Counted from the first letter of the stretch, positions 35,855-46,064 are shown. The stretch is 64,000 bases of DNA from a bacterium 1XD42-1 (GCA_003612625.1 RAZJ01000003.1:113680-177679), one strand, 5' to 3'. Numbers and translations are program-made. Notes: generated by a model from the sequence alone, not told the origin.

Positions 35855-38800
35855 CTAAACTTTGTATGCTGTAATTGCCCGGGAAAGGGTAAAGGAATAT
35901 AAAATACATTCCCGCACAGGAACCCCTAAGCTTTGTCCTAGTAGCCTGCGGTAAATTTCCAACTGGCCCCGGTAGCGGTCAATTAAATCTTTTTCGGATG
36001 AAATCCAGTCGCTTTTATAATCTACAATGACTGCACCGCCATTTTCAATGAAAACACAGTCTGCTATTCCTTGTACTACAACCTTACTTTCATCTCCCAG
36101 CAGATCCAGAAAATCCCCGATTTCTTCTTTCCCGGCTTCCGCTAAGAAGCGCAGTTCCCGCATGACTTTTTCTGCTGAAAAAATGCGGGCTGCCAATGTA
36201 CTATGAAAAAATTTCTGCAATTTTTTACTGTCTACGGCAGCACCTTCGGCTGCGCTTAAAAATCCCAACTGGCAAAGCCGCTGTATTTCAGTTACGGGAT
36301 CTTTGGCAGCCTTTTCATAGTCAGAAAACTGCATAAATTTATGTAAAGCGTTTCCCTTTTTAGCCCCTGTTATTCCTTTCCCTGTCAGGAATGACGGGCT
36401 GGAAGTAAAACGGTAAGCCTTATCCATATCCCCTTTTCCCAACTGGGAAGCGGCAATTTTTCCTGGAATCCGGGTCTGTGCTTCATAAGGATATGTAAAA
36501 GAAAGCCGTTGTTCTAACAGCTTTTTTCCTTCCGGGGATGGATCTGGCTGTATTTCCTGGACAACAGGAACCGATACAGCTTGGGGGGCGGCAGCTTCTA
36601 TAAACCGCAATGGGCCTGAGAGATCTGGATCTGCTGTGATCCCATGGGATTGTAAACAATTCTGTAATGCTGGGTGACGGACTGCAACCATCATTAACCA
36701 ATCTAAATAATTTTTAGCGCCCCGCATTACATAAGCCGGTAATTTTTCTGTGCGGGGTCCTTCTGCCCAGGTGATTAAGCTTTTATCCAAATCCCGACAG
36801 GTCCCCGTTATAATCAGTAACTCTTTCGCCCGCGTTAATGCCACATATAACATCCGCAGTTCTTCTTCTAAAGAAGCTTTCTGCTGTTCCAGTTTTAATG
36901 CCTGCAAAGGAATTGTAGGATATTGTTTCCGGGTTTCAAAGTCCCGGCGGGCACAGGCAAATCCCATTTCTGAATTCCAAAGGATTCCCCCGCTATAATC
37001 CATTTTATTAAATTCCCTGGCACAATCACATAAAAAAATCACTGGAAATTCCAAGCCTTTTGAACGGTGGATGGTCATAATCCGTACCACATCAGCCTGT
37101 TCTGAAAAATCAGAGGAGGGTGCCAAATCATCCCCGGCTGACAGCAAACGGTTTAAAAAAGAAGCAAAAGAAAATACACTGCTGCAATTTGTACGGTAAT
37201 TCCGGGCATATTCTATCAGTAACAATAAATTCGCCCGCCGGGCCTGGCCTCCTGGCATAACCATCGCTTTATTCAAATAATCTGTTTCATCCATAACCCG
37301 GCGCAAAAACTGATCTGCTGGGGCTTGTGCCGCATAGCGGCGCAGGTTTTCCAATGAATAAAGAAAAGTCCTGCAAGTTTCATTCCCTTCCTGCGCCTGG
37401 ATTTTTACTGCTTCATAAACTGTCGTTTTTGGCGAAGCTGTCCGGACAGCCGCTAACTGGTCAACAGTAAATCCATATAAAGGAGATAACATGACTGCTA
37501 CAAGATCCATATCTGATAAAGGGTTTCCTAATACCCGCAGCAGACAGACTAAAGGCGCTATTTCCCGGCTTTTCAAGAAGCCGTTTTTTGGTTCTGACCA
37601 TACCGGAATCCCTTCTTTTTGCAGGGCGTCCCGGTATGCTTTTGCCCTTTTTACAGAACGCATTAAAATACAAATATCCCCATAACGCAAAGGCCGTAAA
37701 TTTTCTCCTGCCGCTACTTGATAGCCGCTGTCTATCAGCATCCGGATTTTTTTCGATACATAAGCCGCTTCCGTTCCTGTTTTATCCGAGGTATCCCCCT
37801 GCAAATCCAATACATGCAGTTCACATCCCCGCTCCGGCCCTGGAGGATAAGATAAACCCGGATCTAAAGCTTCTTCCTGATTGTAGTCGATCCCGCCAAA
37901 GGGCTTGCTCATCAACAAAGAAAAAAATAAGTTAATCCCCTGGGTAACTTCCGGGGCACTGCGGAAATTTTTCCCTAAAATAATTTTAGCGGGAAAAGTT
38001 TCCCCGTCATAAGGAGCAAATATTTCCTTTTTATCAATAAAAAGCTGAGGGCATGCCTGCCGGAAACGGTATATGCTTTGTTTTACATCCCCTACCATAA
38101 AAAGATTGGTTTCTTCTTTGGAAAGGGCCCGGAAAATCATATCCTGTACTTCATTGGTATCCTGAAATTCATCAATTAAAATTTCATCATAAACACTGCC
38201 CGCCGCAAAAGCCAGTTCTGTACGTTTCCAGCCGCCTTCTATTGGTTCAGCCAGCAAGGATACTGCAAACTGCTCCATATCAGAAAAGTCAATCATCATA
38301 CGGCGACGTTTGGCTCCAGAAAAAATTTCATCAAACCGTTTTACCAGTATAAATAAACGGGCTACAAGGGGCTGTAAAAATGCCACATCCCCGGCAAATT
38401 CTTTTTGGGTCGCACAAAAATAGCCTTCTTTGGTAGCCGTCCCTTTTTGCAGTTTTGGGATAATTTTTGCATAAACGTTGTCCCGCACGCCAGTCACATA
38501 AGCTTTTTCCGGAGAATCGCTTGATAAAGGCGCCAGCCTGTCCCGCTTTAAATTTTTTAATGCGTCATAGACTCCATCCCAGTCCTTTTTTTCACATAAC
38601 GCACGTATTTCTGAAAACTTTTTTAAGTCAGAGTTAAAAGCGCTGAAATAAGCACTTTCCATTTCCGGAATGGTGCAAATGGTTTTCAGCGCGTTGGAAA
38701 TCAACGCTTCGCAATATTGCAGGGTTTCCTGGGTCCCTTGAAAAATGGCTTCTGTCCAAGGGGTCTGGGCAGCCGGTACAGCCGGATCGTATAAAGCCAA

Positions 38801-39388
38801 TTTATGATCCATCCAGGTATGGTAAAACGGATGTGCCCGTACAAAATCATATAAATCCCGCAGAGTTGAAAATAATTTCCGGTCATCCCGTCCGCTGCTC
38901 AGGAGTTCTATTAAAGGATGGGAAGCAGCTTCTTTATCCTGATATAATTCTTCTATGGCTTGTTCCATACAGTCCCGCCGCAGTAAGGATAATTCTTTTT
39001 CGTCTGCCGCACGGCTATTGGGCGGGATTCCCAGACGGTGGAAATTTTCCCGTATTAAATCAAAGCAAAAGGAATGGATGGTACAGATTTTTGCCCGTTC
39101 TACAAGCCTGCGCTGTCTTTGCAGCAATGCACTGTTTGGATCTTCTGCCATTGCTTCGTCCAAAGCCCCCATTAAACGCTGTTTCATTTCCATTGCCGCC
39201 GCATTGGAAAATGTTACAACCAGCATCCGGTCTGCATCAATAGGATGTTCCGGATCTAAAATCCGTCCCATGATCCGTTCAATTAAAACGGCTGTTTTTC
39301 CGCTGCCTGCCGCGGCAGAAACCAACACTGTACCGCCCCGGGCAGAAATGGCATCCTTTTGTGCCGGAGTCCATTGTTTTTTAGCCAT
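35855..39388 (-). CDS. addA: AddA helicase-nuclease subunit
   Basis: 1177 aa. With AddB it resects double-strand breaks for recombination, the Firmicutes counterpart of RecBCD. The UvrD-type helicase has WTPAQKDAI (Q motif), SAAAGSGKTAVLIERI (Walker A), LIDEFQDTNEVQ (motif II) and IMTIHRSKGLEFPVIFL (motif V region). The C-terminal nuclease has VIVDYKSDW and the following QLEIYRR. It overlaps addB by 8 bases and is its downstream partner. Confidence 0.96.
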   Translation of the reverse strand: MAKKQWTPAQKDAISARGGTVLVSAAAGSGKTAVLIERIMGRILDPEHPIDADRMLVVTFSNAAAMEMKQRLMGALDEAMAEDPNSALLQRQRRLVERAKICTIHSFCFDLIRENFHRLGIPPNSRAADEKELSLLRRDCMEQAIEELYQDKEAASHPLIELLSSGRDDRKLFSTLRDLYDFVRAHPFYHTWMDHKLALYDPAVPAAQTPWTEAIFQGTQETLQYCEALISNALKTICTIPEMESAYFSAFNSDLKKFSEIRALCEKKDWDGVYDALKNLKRDRLAPLSSDSPEKAYVTGVRDNVYAKIIPKLQKGTATKEGYFCATQKEFAGDVAFLQPLVARLFILVKRFDEIFSGAKRRRMMIDFSDMEQFAVSLLAEPIEGGWKRTELAFAAGSVYDEILIDEFQDTNEVQDMIFRALSKEETNLFMVGDVKQSIYRFRQACPQLFIDKKEIFAPYDGETFPAKIILGKNFRSAPEVTQGINLFFSLLMSKPFGGIDYNQEEALDPGLSYPPGPERGCELHVLDLQGDTSDKTGTEAAYVSKKIRMLIDSGYQVAAGENLRPLRYGDICILMRSVKRAKAYRDALQKEGIPVWSEPKNGFLKSREIAPLVCLLRVLGNPLSDMDLVAVMLSPLYGFTVDQLAAVRTASPKTTVYEAVKIQAQEGNETCRTFLYSLENLRRYAAQAPADQFLRRVMDETDYLNKAMVMPGGQARRANLLLLIEYARNYRTNCSSVFSFASFLNRLLSAGDDLAPSSDFSEQADVVRIMTIHRSKGLEFPVIFLCDCAREFNKMDYSGGILWNSEMGFACARRDFETRKQYPTIPLQALKLEQQKASLEEELRMLYVALTRAKELLIITGTCRDLDKSLITWAEGPRTEKLPAYVMRGAKNYLDWLMMVAVRHPALQNCLQSHGITADPDLSGPLRFIEAAAPQAVSVPVVQEIQPDPSPEGKKLLEQRLSFTYPYEAQTRIPGKIAASQLGKGDMDKAYRFTSSPSFLTGKGITGAKKGNALHKFMQFSDYEKAAKDPVTEIQRLCQLGFLSAAEGAAVDSKKLQKFFHSTLAARIFSAEKVMRELRFLAEAGKEEIGDFLDLLGDESKVVVQGIADCVFIENGGAVIVDYKSDWISSEKDLIDRYRGQLEIYRRLLGQSLGVPVRECILYSFTLSRAITAYKV

Positions 39389-42300
39389 CTTCCTCCTCCT
39401 CTTTCTCTGCGAGGTTTAGGATTTCTTCTATCATCTGCAATGCTTCTTTTTGATCCAGTTTTGCCAGTTCCCGTACCGGATCTTCCCCTTCATGAAGGCA
39501 GATCATAGCAAAATCACAATATTCACAAATTCCGCCGCCTTCATTCTGATCCGCCCGCTGGAGGGGCAAAGCCTCTACACGTCCCCGTTTTAAACGGTTC
39601 GCCATATCTTTTAAACGGGCTTCTACTGCACCCCGTATCATTTTTAACTGCTTTTCAGAAACAACCGAACTTTTTTTCTGATCCAGTTCTCCTTTTGACG
39701 TTACCCTTGCCGGTATGAACCGGCCTTTGATCCCACATTCCATAGCACTTAATGCGGCCCTGTCATTCAAAAGCAGCCCGTTCATTTTCATTTGCGCATC
39801 CCGCATAGATTCTATTTTTGCCGGATCGGTTTCCCGTTTCGCTTCTACCACGTCAGCCCGGGCAGGCATATACAATACACCCGCCGGAATATTATAAGAC
39901 GCTGTCAGGCCGCCATAACAATCGCACAAAGCAAATAAATAAATCAGCATCTGCATATTCAGCCCATGGCAAATATCTCCCAGTTCAAATTTCTTAATCC
40001 CAGTTTTATAATCTACTACCCGCAAGTAACGCCGTTTTGAAATTTCAAAAGCATCCAGCCGGTCTACAACGCCTTCTACAATAATACGGGAGCCATCAAA
40101 AACAGGCAGCTTCAATGGACGGTACGGGCTTCCTTCCCGAATTTGCAGCTCCATTGCAACAGGGGCAAAAGCACTTTGAGAAAATTCCTGGCCTAAATGA
40201 CGCAAAAGCCATGCTAATGTATCAACCTGCCGGGCAAACAAATATTGGAAGCGGTATGGCATATCCTGATTGACACGGGCTTTCAATGCCTGATCCAAAA
40301 AAGCGGCACTTTCTTCCCGCAGCCTGGCATCATCCAAGCTGTTCAGCCCTTTTCCGCCATATTTCTCCACCATCTGCTGCAAAACCAAATGGATCAGCGT
40401 ACCAGATTCCAAAGGATTATATTCTGCTTTCCGGCGGGGCCGCAGCCCCAATCCTGATTCACAAAAAAAGGAAAAAGGACATAAGAAATACCGTTCCAGT
40501 CTGGAAGGGGACAGCCGTAAATCCCCAGCAAACAATGCTTTTCCCTTTTCGCTTTGCAAGGAAAAAGGATGTACCCCGGAAACCCGTTCCAAAGCCTGAT
40601 ACCGTTCAGGCTGGCGGCTTTGGAACCATTCCCGCAAAGCTGCCTGTTCCGGAGTGGCTTCCCGCCATCCCCGGGCCATTAAATCAAAAGCTGATTTTTC
40701 GCTCCATACCCGATCCATTGGGGAAAAGGAAACAGATGGTTCTGCTGTTTTTCCAAAAATCCGCTCTGCCTGGAGTATTGCTGAAGATTTTGCCATTCCC
40801 TTTCCTGCTGTATCCCAACTGGGATAAGAAAGATATAAACATTCCGAAGGACGCGTCAAAGCAAAATAAACATAATAGCTTTCCAGCAATGCCTGTTGTT
40901 CTGCTGTATGCAGAAGATCCACTCCGGCTGTCCGCAGTCTTTCCCGTTCCCCATCTGTCAATAACCCGCTGCTCCCGGTCCACGCAGGGAATTTGCCTTC
41001 ATTAAGCCCCAAAACAAAAACAGCTTTTGGTTCTGCCGGACGAATCCTGTCAGCATTCCCTATCAGAACCTGATCTAACGTTTGGGGGAGTATCCCAATT
41101 TGTAAATTCCCAATGCAAAGGCGGAAAAGATCAACAAACCGGTTTAAAGGAAACCGGACTGTTTCCAACACGCCCCCAAAAATATCTAACGTTCCCATTA
41201 GGGCATCCCAGACTTGCGCACCATCCTCCAATAACTGTTTTGCTTCGGCTGGTTCCATTTCTTCCGCAGCGGCCCGCAAATGATCCGCAGCCTGGATATT
41301 TAATAAATACTGATATACTGCTGTGGCAAACCCTTTCCCGTCACAATCCCGCAGATCTTCTTCCAATGCCAGTAAATGATCCATAATATATGCTCTGGCT
41401 TCATTGGCCTGGGCCAGCCGTTGGGAGGCTTCCTCATTTAATGCGTCTTTTAAGCCGTCGGGATGGTTTTCAAAAGGCGTCCGCCATGTTTTCCGGGTTA
41501 CATTCCAAACATAACAGTAATTTTCTAAAAGGCCGCCCTGCTCCGCAGAAAGCCCTAACAGGCAGCTTTTTGATAAAGCCAGTACATATTCGCTTTCAAA
41601 GCCGCTTTGCACAGCATCCAGTGCATATAATAAGCCTCTTGCCAACGGATGGGTTACAACATCCGACCGCCGGTCATCAAAATATGGAATATGGTAACGG
41701 CTGAATATCGTTTCAATAGGAGCCTGGTAAGGTTCTGTATCCCGGGCAATCACTGCAATTTCCCGGTAACGGTATCCTTCCCGCACAAAAGCTGCTATCC
41801 GGGAGGCAGCGATTTCGATTTCATCATAGAAATCACCACATTCTGTCAAAAAAACGCCTTCTGAAGATTCCGCTTTTTCCGGCCGTATGTGCGGGAATTT
41901 TTCCGCTAATGCTTTTAGACCTGCCGTTTGGAATCGGACAGGCTCCTGCAAGCAAATGGGAGCCGCTATTTTCTTCCCGCAGCGGCTGGCTAAATCTGTT
42001 AAACGGCGGGCTGTGGCAGAAGCGGCGGCAAATACACCATTCCCTGTATGGATATTTTCACAGCATAAAGCTGTTGTTAAAATGCCTCCGCCACAAAAAA
42101 TTTCTTCCAGCATCCGCCATTCCGCACCCATAAAAGCAGTAAAGCCGTCTATAAAAACGTGGGTTCCTGCAAAAAATTGTTTGCCTTCTAAAAGCCTGAC
42201 TGCCCGGAGCAAATGATCGTCCGGATCATCATAGCCTTGCTCTATAACCGCCTGGTACATTTCGTAAATCAGAGAAATATCGTAAAACTTATTTTTAGAT

Positions 42301-42737
42301 TCTTCAGTTTCCTGTTCCAATGCCGCCTGGCGCAGTTGGGAAGGAATGACTCCAGCCGTTTTTAATTCGTGAACCAATTCACACATGGATTCTATAAAAG
42401 GTGCTGCTGTTTCCCTGCCATAAACTTGCAGTTGTTCCCGCAAGCCTTCTAAAGCAACGCTCATTAACAATAATTTGGAGCTGTCCTCCATATGAATTCC
42501 TGCCATACCGCCATAAGCACGGAATACCCGGTCACATAAACGTGTAAAACTAAGCACTTCTACGGAAAGGGCTTTTTGAGGGCCTAACAGCCGGTAAAGC
42601 TGCCGTTCATTTTCAAAAGAAGCTTGTTCCGGTACCAATAAGATCACTTGCTGTCCTGCCTGTACCGCTTGTTTTATTTTGTCGTAAATCAGTATTGTTT
42701 TCCCTGTGCCAGCACCTCCAAGAATCAGTTCCAGCAA
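39381..42737 (-). CDS. addB: AddB helicase-nuclease subunit
   Basis: 1118 aa. It forms a complex with AddA; its inactivated helicase domain recognises Chi and its nuclease cuts the other strand. The N-terminus has the ATP loop GGAGTGKTILIYDKI. The C-terminal nuclease domain has VDYKTGIKKFELG, and the iron-sulfur cluster ligands are split between FLCPFSFFC (about 765) and CEYCDFAMICLH near the C-terminus. A promoter was not identified; the ATG follows TTTGC rather than a strong ribosome site, with GAGG about 10 bases upstream. Confidence 0.95.
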   Translation of the reverse strand: MLELILGGAGTGKTILIYDKIKQAVQAGQQVILLVPEQASFENERQLYRLLGPQKALSVEVLSFTRLCDRVFRAYGGMAGIHMEDSSKLLLMSVALEGLREQLQVYGRETAAPFIESMCELVHELKTAGVIPSQLRQAALEQETEESKNKFYDISLIYEMYQAVIEQGYDDPDDHLLRAVRLLEGKQFFAGTHVFIDGFTAFMGAEWRMLEEIFCGGGILTTALCCENIHTGNGVFAAASATARRLTDLASRCGKKIAAPICLQEPVRFQTAGLKALAEKFPHIRPEKAESSEGVFLTECGDFYDEIEIAASRIAAFVREGYRYREIAVIARDTEPYQAPIETIFSRYHIPYFDDRRSDVVTHPLARGLLYALDAVQSGFESEYVLALSKSCLLGLSAEQGGLLENYCYVWNVTRKTWRTPFENHPDGLKDALNEEASQRLAQANEARAYIMDHLLALEEDLRDCDGKGFATAVYQYLLNIQAADHLRAAAEEMEPAEAKQLLEDGAQVWDALMGTLDIFGGVLETVRFPLNRFVDLFRLCIGNLQIGILPQTLDQVLIGNADRIRPAEPKAVFVLGLNEGKFPAWTGSSGLLTDGERERLRTAGVDLLHTAEQQALLESYYVYFALTRPSECLYLSYPSWDTAGKGMAKSSAILQAERIFGKTAEPSVSFSPMDRVWSEKSAFDLMARGWREATPEQAALREWFQSRQPERYQALERVSGVHPFSLQSEKGKALFAGDLRLSPSRLERYFLCPFSFFCESGLGLRPRRKAEYNPLESGTLIHLVLQQMVEKYGGKGLNSLDDARLREESAAFLDQALKARVNQDMPYRFQYLFARQVDTLAWLLRHLGQEFSQSAFAPVAMELQIREGSPYRPLKLPVFDGSRIIVEGVVDRLDAFEISKRRYLRVVDYKTGIKKFELGDICHGLNMQMLIYLFALCDCYGGLTASYNIPAGVLYMPARADVVEAKRETDPAKIESMRDAQMKMNGLLLNDRAALSAMECGIKGRFIPARVTSKGELDQKKSSVVSEKQLKMIRGAVEARLKDMANRLKRGRVEALPLQRADQNEGGGICEYCDFAMICLHEGEDPVRELAKLDQKEALQMIEEILNLAEKEEEEDG

Positions 42738-42777
42738 ATTGGATTTCCTCCCCTCATATTTCTTATCCCTGGTAATG

Positions 42778-42809
42778 AAAAATACCGTTCCTACCGAAAC
42801 GGTATTTTT
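42778..42809 (-). terminator. Terminator of the LUD-miniprotein operon
   Basis: AAAAATACCGTT (42778-42789) and AACGGTATTTTT (42798-42809) form a 12-bp stem with an 8-base loop, ending in T residues on the minus strand. Confidence 0.85.
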
Positions 42810-42820
42810 CTAGTGAAAAG

Positions 42821-42970
42821 CTATTTTTTTCTTTTGGAAAGCACAACATAAACGATAAATAAAACAGCGGAAATCCCTAACAAGCCGCCCATAAGCGGAA
42901 GTATGATTCCAGACATATCTCCAGTAAAAGGAATCCCGGACTGTAATGATTCTATAAAAACAGTCTGCAT
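42821..42970 (-). CDS. 49-aa LPXTG-like cell-wall sorting miniprotein
   Basis: 49 aa, essentially nothing but a sorting signal. A 12-residue start (MQTVFIESLQSG) leads to IPFTG (13-17), then D, a hydrophobic helix (about 20-44) and the positively charged end SKRKK. Ribosome site GGAAGGA lies 7 bases before the ATG, and a strong terminator follows the stop. IPFTG fits a sortase motif of the form [L/I]PXTG. No signal peptide precedes it, so any export would depend on the single helix. It lies 19 bases after the LUD gene. Sortase and targets are not in the window. Confidence 0.75.
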   Translation of the reverse strand: MQTVFIESLQSGIPFTGDMSGIILPLMGGLLGISAVLFIVYVVLSKRKK

Positions 42971-42989
42971 TCTGAAATCCTTCCTTTCA

Positions 42990-43622
42990 TCAATAGCCCA
43001 GAGGTTCCCCTACAATAATTACTTTAATCCGTCCTGGTATTTTTTGATATTTGCTGACTACAAAATTACAACAAATCCGATCGGCTGAATGACAGTCACA
43101 ACAGACTCCTACCTTTGTACAAGGTGTGTTCAGATTTAAACGAAGGGTATTGGCAGGGGCTGCCATTTCGCAAACCCGGTGGGCTGCTGCATTCAAATCG
43201 GAAACAATTTTGTTATAGCCCGCTATGACAATGACATTTTTAGGACCATAAATCAATGCTGCTACACGGTTTCCCCGGCCATCCACATTATATAGCTCAC
43301 CATTTTCCGTTATGGCATTGGTACTCATAAAATAAGTATCACAGGAAAATGCCTGGTGCATGACAGCATCCGGATCGGCCCCTTTTGCAGCCCGATCTAA
43401 AAATTCATATTTCCCGGAACGCAATAAATTTAAAACACCGCATTCTTCCAAAGTCATGGAGCCGCCATAAGATACTTTCCGGCCTTCCGGACATAATTTT
43501 TTTACTAAATCAACCACCTGGGCACAGGAATCTACATAATACGGTTCCATATTGTTTTTTTTCAGATTTTCCATGGTTTTTTGGATCCGGATGCTGATGA
43601 TTTGTGTGGTATTCTTATCCAT
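42990..43622 (-). CDS. LUD-domain protein (LutC/YkgG-like)
   Basis: 210 aa from the ATG at 43622 (AGGAAGGGA upstream; an earlier in-frame ATG overlaps this ribosome site). The LUD/DUF162 fold is recognisable from VSYGGSMTLEECGVLNLLR, DAVMHQAFSCDTYFMSTNAI and YGPKNVIVIAGYNKIV, plus a C-terminal cysteine cluster (CTKVGVCCDCHSADRICC) that may bind metal or Fe-S. LutC-type relatives act in lactate oxidation, but this stand-alone Clostridia form has no known substrate. Confidence 0.85.
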   Translation of the reverse strand: MDKNTTQIISIRIQKTMENLKKNNMEPYYVDSCAQVVDLVKKLCPEGRKVSYGGSMTLEECGVLNLLRSGKYEFLDRAAKGADPDAVMHQAFSCDTYFMSTNAITENGELYNVDGRGNRVAALIYGPKNVIVIAGYNKIVSDLNAAAHRVCEMAAPANTLRLNLNTPCTKVGVCCDCHSADRICCNFVVSKYQKIPGRIKVIIVGEPLGY

Positions 43623-43697
43623 TTTGAAATAGTCCCTTCCTCTCATATCAATGATTCAGTATATCTCTTAATTTTATTGAATTTGCTGTAACAATCA

Positions 43698-44339
43698 TTA
43701 CAACAAAAAATTCCTTAAAGCTTCCACCGATTCCGCATAAAACAGGCATTCCGGCGGTGTGGAAAATCCAAACCCATATGCAGCCGCTACAAAACCAATA
43801 CCATTTTCTTTTGCCCCCTGCTCATCAAAAACGGTATCGCCAATTAAAATGGTATGAGATTTGTCTTTTACACCTAACCGATTTAAAGCATCTGCTGCAA
43901 TTTGTGTTTTTGTACGGCTTTTCATTTTGGAAGGATCTGCTCCTTCACAAAGTGTAAAATATTGTGCAATATCAAAATGATTTAAAAGCTGCCGTGCAGT
44001 ATTTTCCGGTTTTAACGTAGTGACTGCATGATGGGCCCCTTGGCTGCATAGATCTTTTAAAAGATCTTTCATGCCAGGATATATATTGGACTGGTACAAC
44101 CCATCCTTTTCATAATATTTCCGGTAAATTCTTGTGGCTTCTTCTGCCAGCGGAGGCGAATAACCTAAATATGCCTGAAAGGAATCATATAATGGCGGTC
44201 CAATAAACTTGCGCAGTACCGCTTTTTCTGGCTCCGGCTGTTTTAACTGGGCACAGGCATAACAAATACATGCCATAATTCCAGGAGATGTATCGACTAA
44301 TGTCCCGTCAAAATCCCATAAAATTGTATGATAATTCAA
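43698..44339 (-). CDS. HAD-family hydrolase (phosphoglycolate phosphatase-like)
   Basis: 213 aa. The HAD motifs are WDFDGTLVDT (motif I, catalytic aspartates), VTTLKPENT (motif II position, T in place of S), K near residue 137, and ILIGDTVFDEQGAKENG (motif IV). The helical cap lies between motifs I and II. It most resembles Gph/PpaX-type enzymes; substrates may be phosphoglycolate, pyrophosphate or small sugar phosphates. Confidence 0.85.
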   Translation of the reverse strand: MNYHTILWDFDGTLVDTSPGIMACICYACAQLKQPEPEKAVLRKFIGPPLYDSFQAYLGYSPPLAEEATRIYRKYYEKDGLYQSNIYPGMKDLLKDLCSQGAHHAVTTLKPENTARQLLNHFDIAQYFTLCEGADPSKMKSRTKTQIAADALNRLGVKDKSHTILIGDTVFDEQGAKENGIGFVAAAYGFGFSTPPECLFYAESVEALRNFLL

Positions 44340-44422
44340 TTTTCCACCTCGCAGCCATTGTTTTATTCCTGTTTTATGGTTATTATACCATTTTTAAATC
44401 TGCCGCACAAGACCGCCTTTTA

Positions 44423-44452
44423 TTGACTTTTTTCCTGTTTATGCGCTATAAT
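44423..44452 (+). promoter_or_regulatory. Promoter of the M56 peptidase gene
   Basis: TTGACT (44423-44428), 18 bases, TATAAT (44447-44452), about 20 bases before the ribosome site. Confidence 0.75.
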
Positions 44453-44489
44453 ACTACCAGATTAGCCTTATGGCAGATTGGAGCGTAAT

Positions 44490-46064
44490 ATGTTTACAAG
44501 ATTTCTGGCCTGTTCCGTAGGGATGGGGCTGTTTATTTCCTTTATGCTGATTACCAATTCCTATTGGAGCCGCTTTTTTGCTGCGAAATGGAGTGTACGT
44601 TTATGGGGAATACTGGCAATATGCCTTTGCCTCCCATTCGCCCCAGCAATCCCCGCGGTAGACAGGTTTTTTCAAAGCTATCCATGGATGATAATTCTTT
44701 GGTTTGTGATTGCTGTTTTGGTTTTTGTTTTTCATGTATTGCGGCAGCAGCGTTTCCGCAAAAATGTACTACGCTGGAGTACAGAACCGGAAAATGATGC
44801 TTTTGTTATGAAAATGGGCCGCCTAGCAGAAGAATTAAACCTGCCAAAAAATTTAAAAATCCTTATTTCTGCTTATGTTTCCTGCCCTATGATTCTTGGA
44901 TTAGGAGAACCTATTTTATTGCTTCCCCATGAAAATTATACAGATGTAGAGTTTGATATTCTGCTCCGGCATGAGCTTTATCATTTCCTCCATAAACATA
45001 TCACTTATAAAACCTTTTTATCCGTAGTAAATGCTTTACATTGGTTTAATCCTGCTGTGTGGATGATGTGCCGCAAAGCAGAATTGGATTTGGAATCCAC
45101 CTGTGATGATGCTCTGTTAGCAAACGCCTCAGAAAAAACACGCCGCCAATACAGCGAAACCATTTTAAGTGTTATGCAAACACCCTCCGGATGTAATACT
45201 GCTTTTACTTCCCATACTTATGGCAATCCAGTGGCTACGGGCCATCGGTTAATCCGGCTTCTTTCCTCCCCGCCCAAAACAGGCGGTGCCGCTTTGCTAT
45301 GTCTTTCGGTTATTTTATCGTTCCTTTCCAGTACAGCAATTGCTGCTGCTGCCACAAAGCTGGAAGCTCCTATGGTGTCTGTGGATTCTCCTGTAACCCC
45401 TGATCGGTCATCCTCCTCTGTCCCTGATTCCTCTATGGATGAAGTTTTTCTTCCCCCTGATTCAGAGGCACCTTCTGATCCAGAATCACAAGATATGTTG
45501 GATGATTCGGAACCTTCCGAAACCAATATTCTTGTCGATCCGGAAGAATTGGATTCTGAATCTGATATCGAAAATATACTGTTAGATAATTCGGAAGAAA
45601 CAGAAGAAAGATTGGAATTGCCAATAGAAGCTTTTGAACATGCAGCAGAAAACATGCCAACTATCATTGAAAGTTTTGACCGGTATGCAGAAAGCTTTGT
45701 TGGAGATTCAGATTCCCTGCAAGAAATTATTGTAGCCGAAGCCAAAACAGACGGTATGCCCTCCAATGAAACTTTTATTACAATTATCAATAAAGTAATA
45801 CGGGCTTATAATAATGATACGGCTGATACATCTATGTCAGATCCGGATGCACCACGTTTAATGCCTGTACCTGCTTCTGTGGGTACAATCCCAGAAATTA
45901 CTTCTTCAGATGATTTTACGGCATTACCCAGAACATCAAACGGTTATAGTATTGCTATTCCCTTAGAAGGCTCTGGAATACAGATGCAGATTTGGGTTGA
46001 TGACAACGGCACAGATGATTCATACAGCTTTGATATTGTAGCGGTCAACTTTGCCCAAGGCTAA
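44490..46064 (+). CDS. M56 (BlaR1/MecR1-like) membrane peptidase with acidic extracellular tail
   Basis: 524 aa from the ATG at 44490 behind TTGGAG. Membrane helices at the N-terminus (5-27, 35-55, 65-90) precede a cytoplasmic gluzincin domain with HELYHFLHKH (zinc site) and downstream glutamate in ELDLESTCDDA. A last helix (about 275-295) leads to a ~220-residue extracellular part that is extremely rich in Asp/Glu/Ser/Pro, then an unknown C-terminal domain. It lacks the penicillin-binding sensor of BlaR1, and no BlaI repressor gene is adjacent, so the sensed signal and target are unknown. Confidence 0.85.
   Translation: MFTRFLACSVGMGLFISFMLITNSYWSRFFAAKWSVRLWGILAICLCLPFAPAIPAVDRFFQSYPWMIILWFVIAVLVFVFHVLRQQRFRKNVLRWSTEPENDAFVMKMGRLAEELNLPKNLKILISAYVSCPMILGLGEPILLLPHENYTDVEFDILLRHELYHFLHKHITYKTFLSVVNALHWFNPAVWMMCRKAELDLESTCDDALLANASEKTRRQYSETILSVMQTPSGCNTAFTSHTYGNPVATGHRLIRLLSSPPKTGGAALLCLSVILSFLSSTAIAAAATKLEAPMVSVDSPVTPDRSSSSVPDSSMDEVFLPPDSEAPSDPESQDMLDDSEPSETNILVDPEELDSESDIENILLDNSEETEERLELPIEAFEHAAENMPTIIESFDRYAESFVGDSDSLQEIIVAEAKTDGMPSNETFITIINKVIRAYNNDTADTSMSDPDAPRLMPVPASVGTIPEITSSDDFTALPRTSNGYSIAIPLEGSGIQMQIWVDDNGTDDSYSFDIVAVNFAQG

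Noticed and set aside
40286..41005. 239-codon open frame on the plus strand
   Set aside because: It lies antisense to addB, has no ribosome site and encodes a proline-rich low-complexity product; addB motifs on the other strand are unambiguous.
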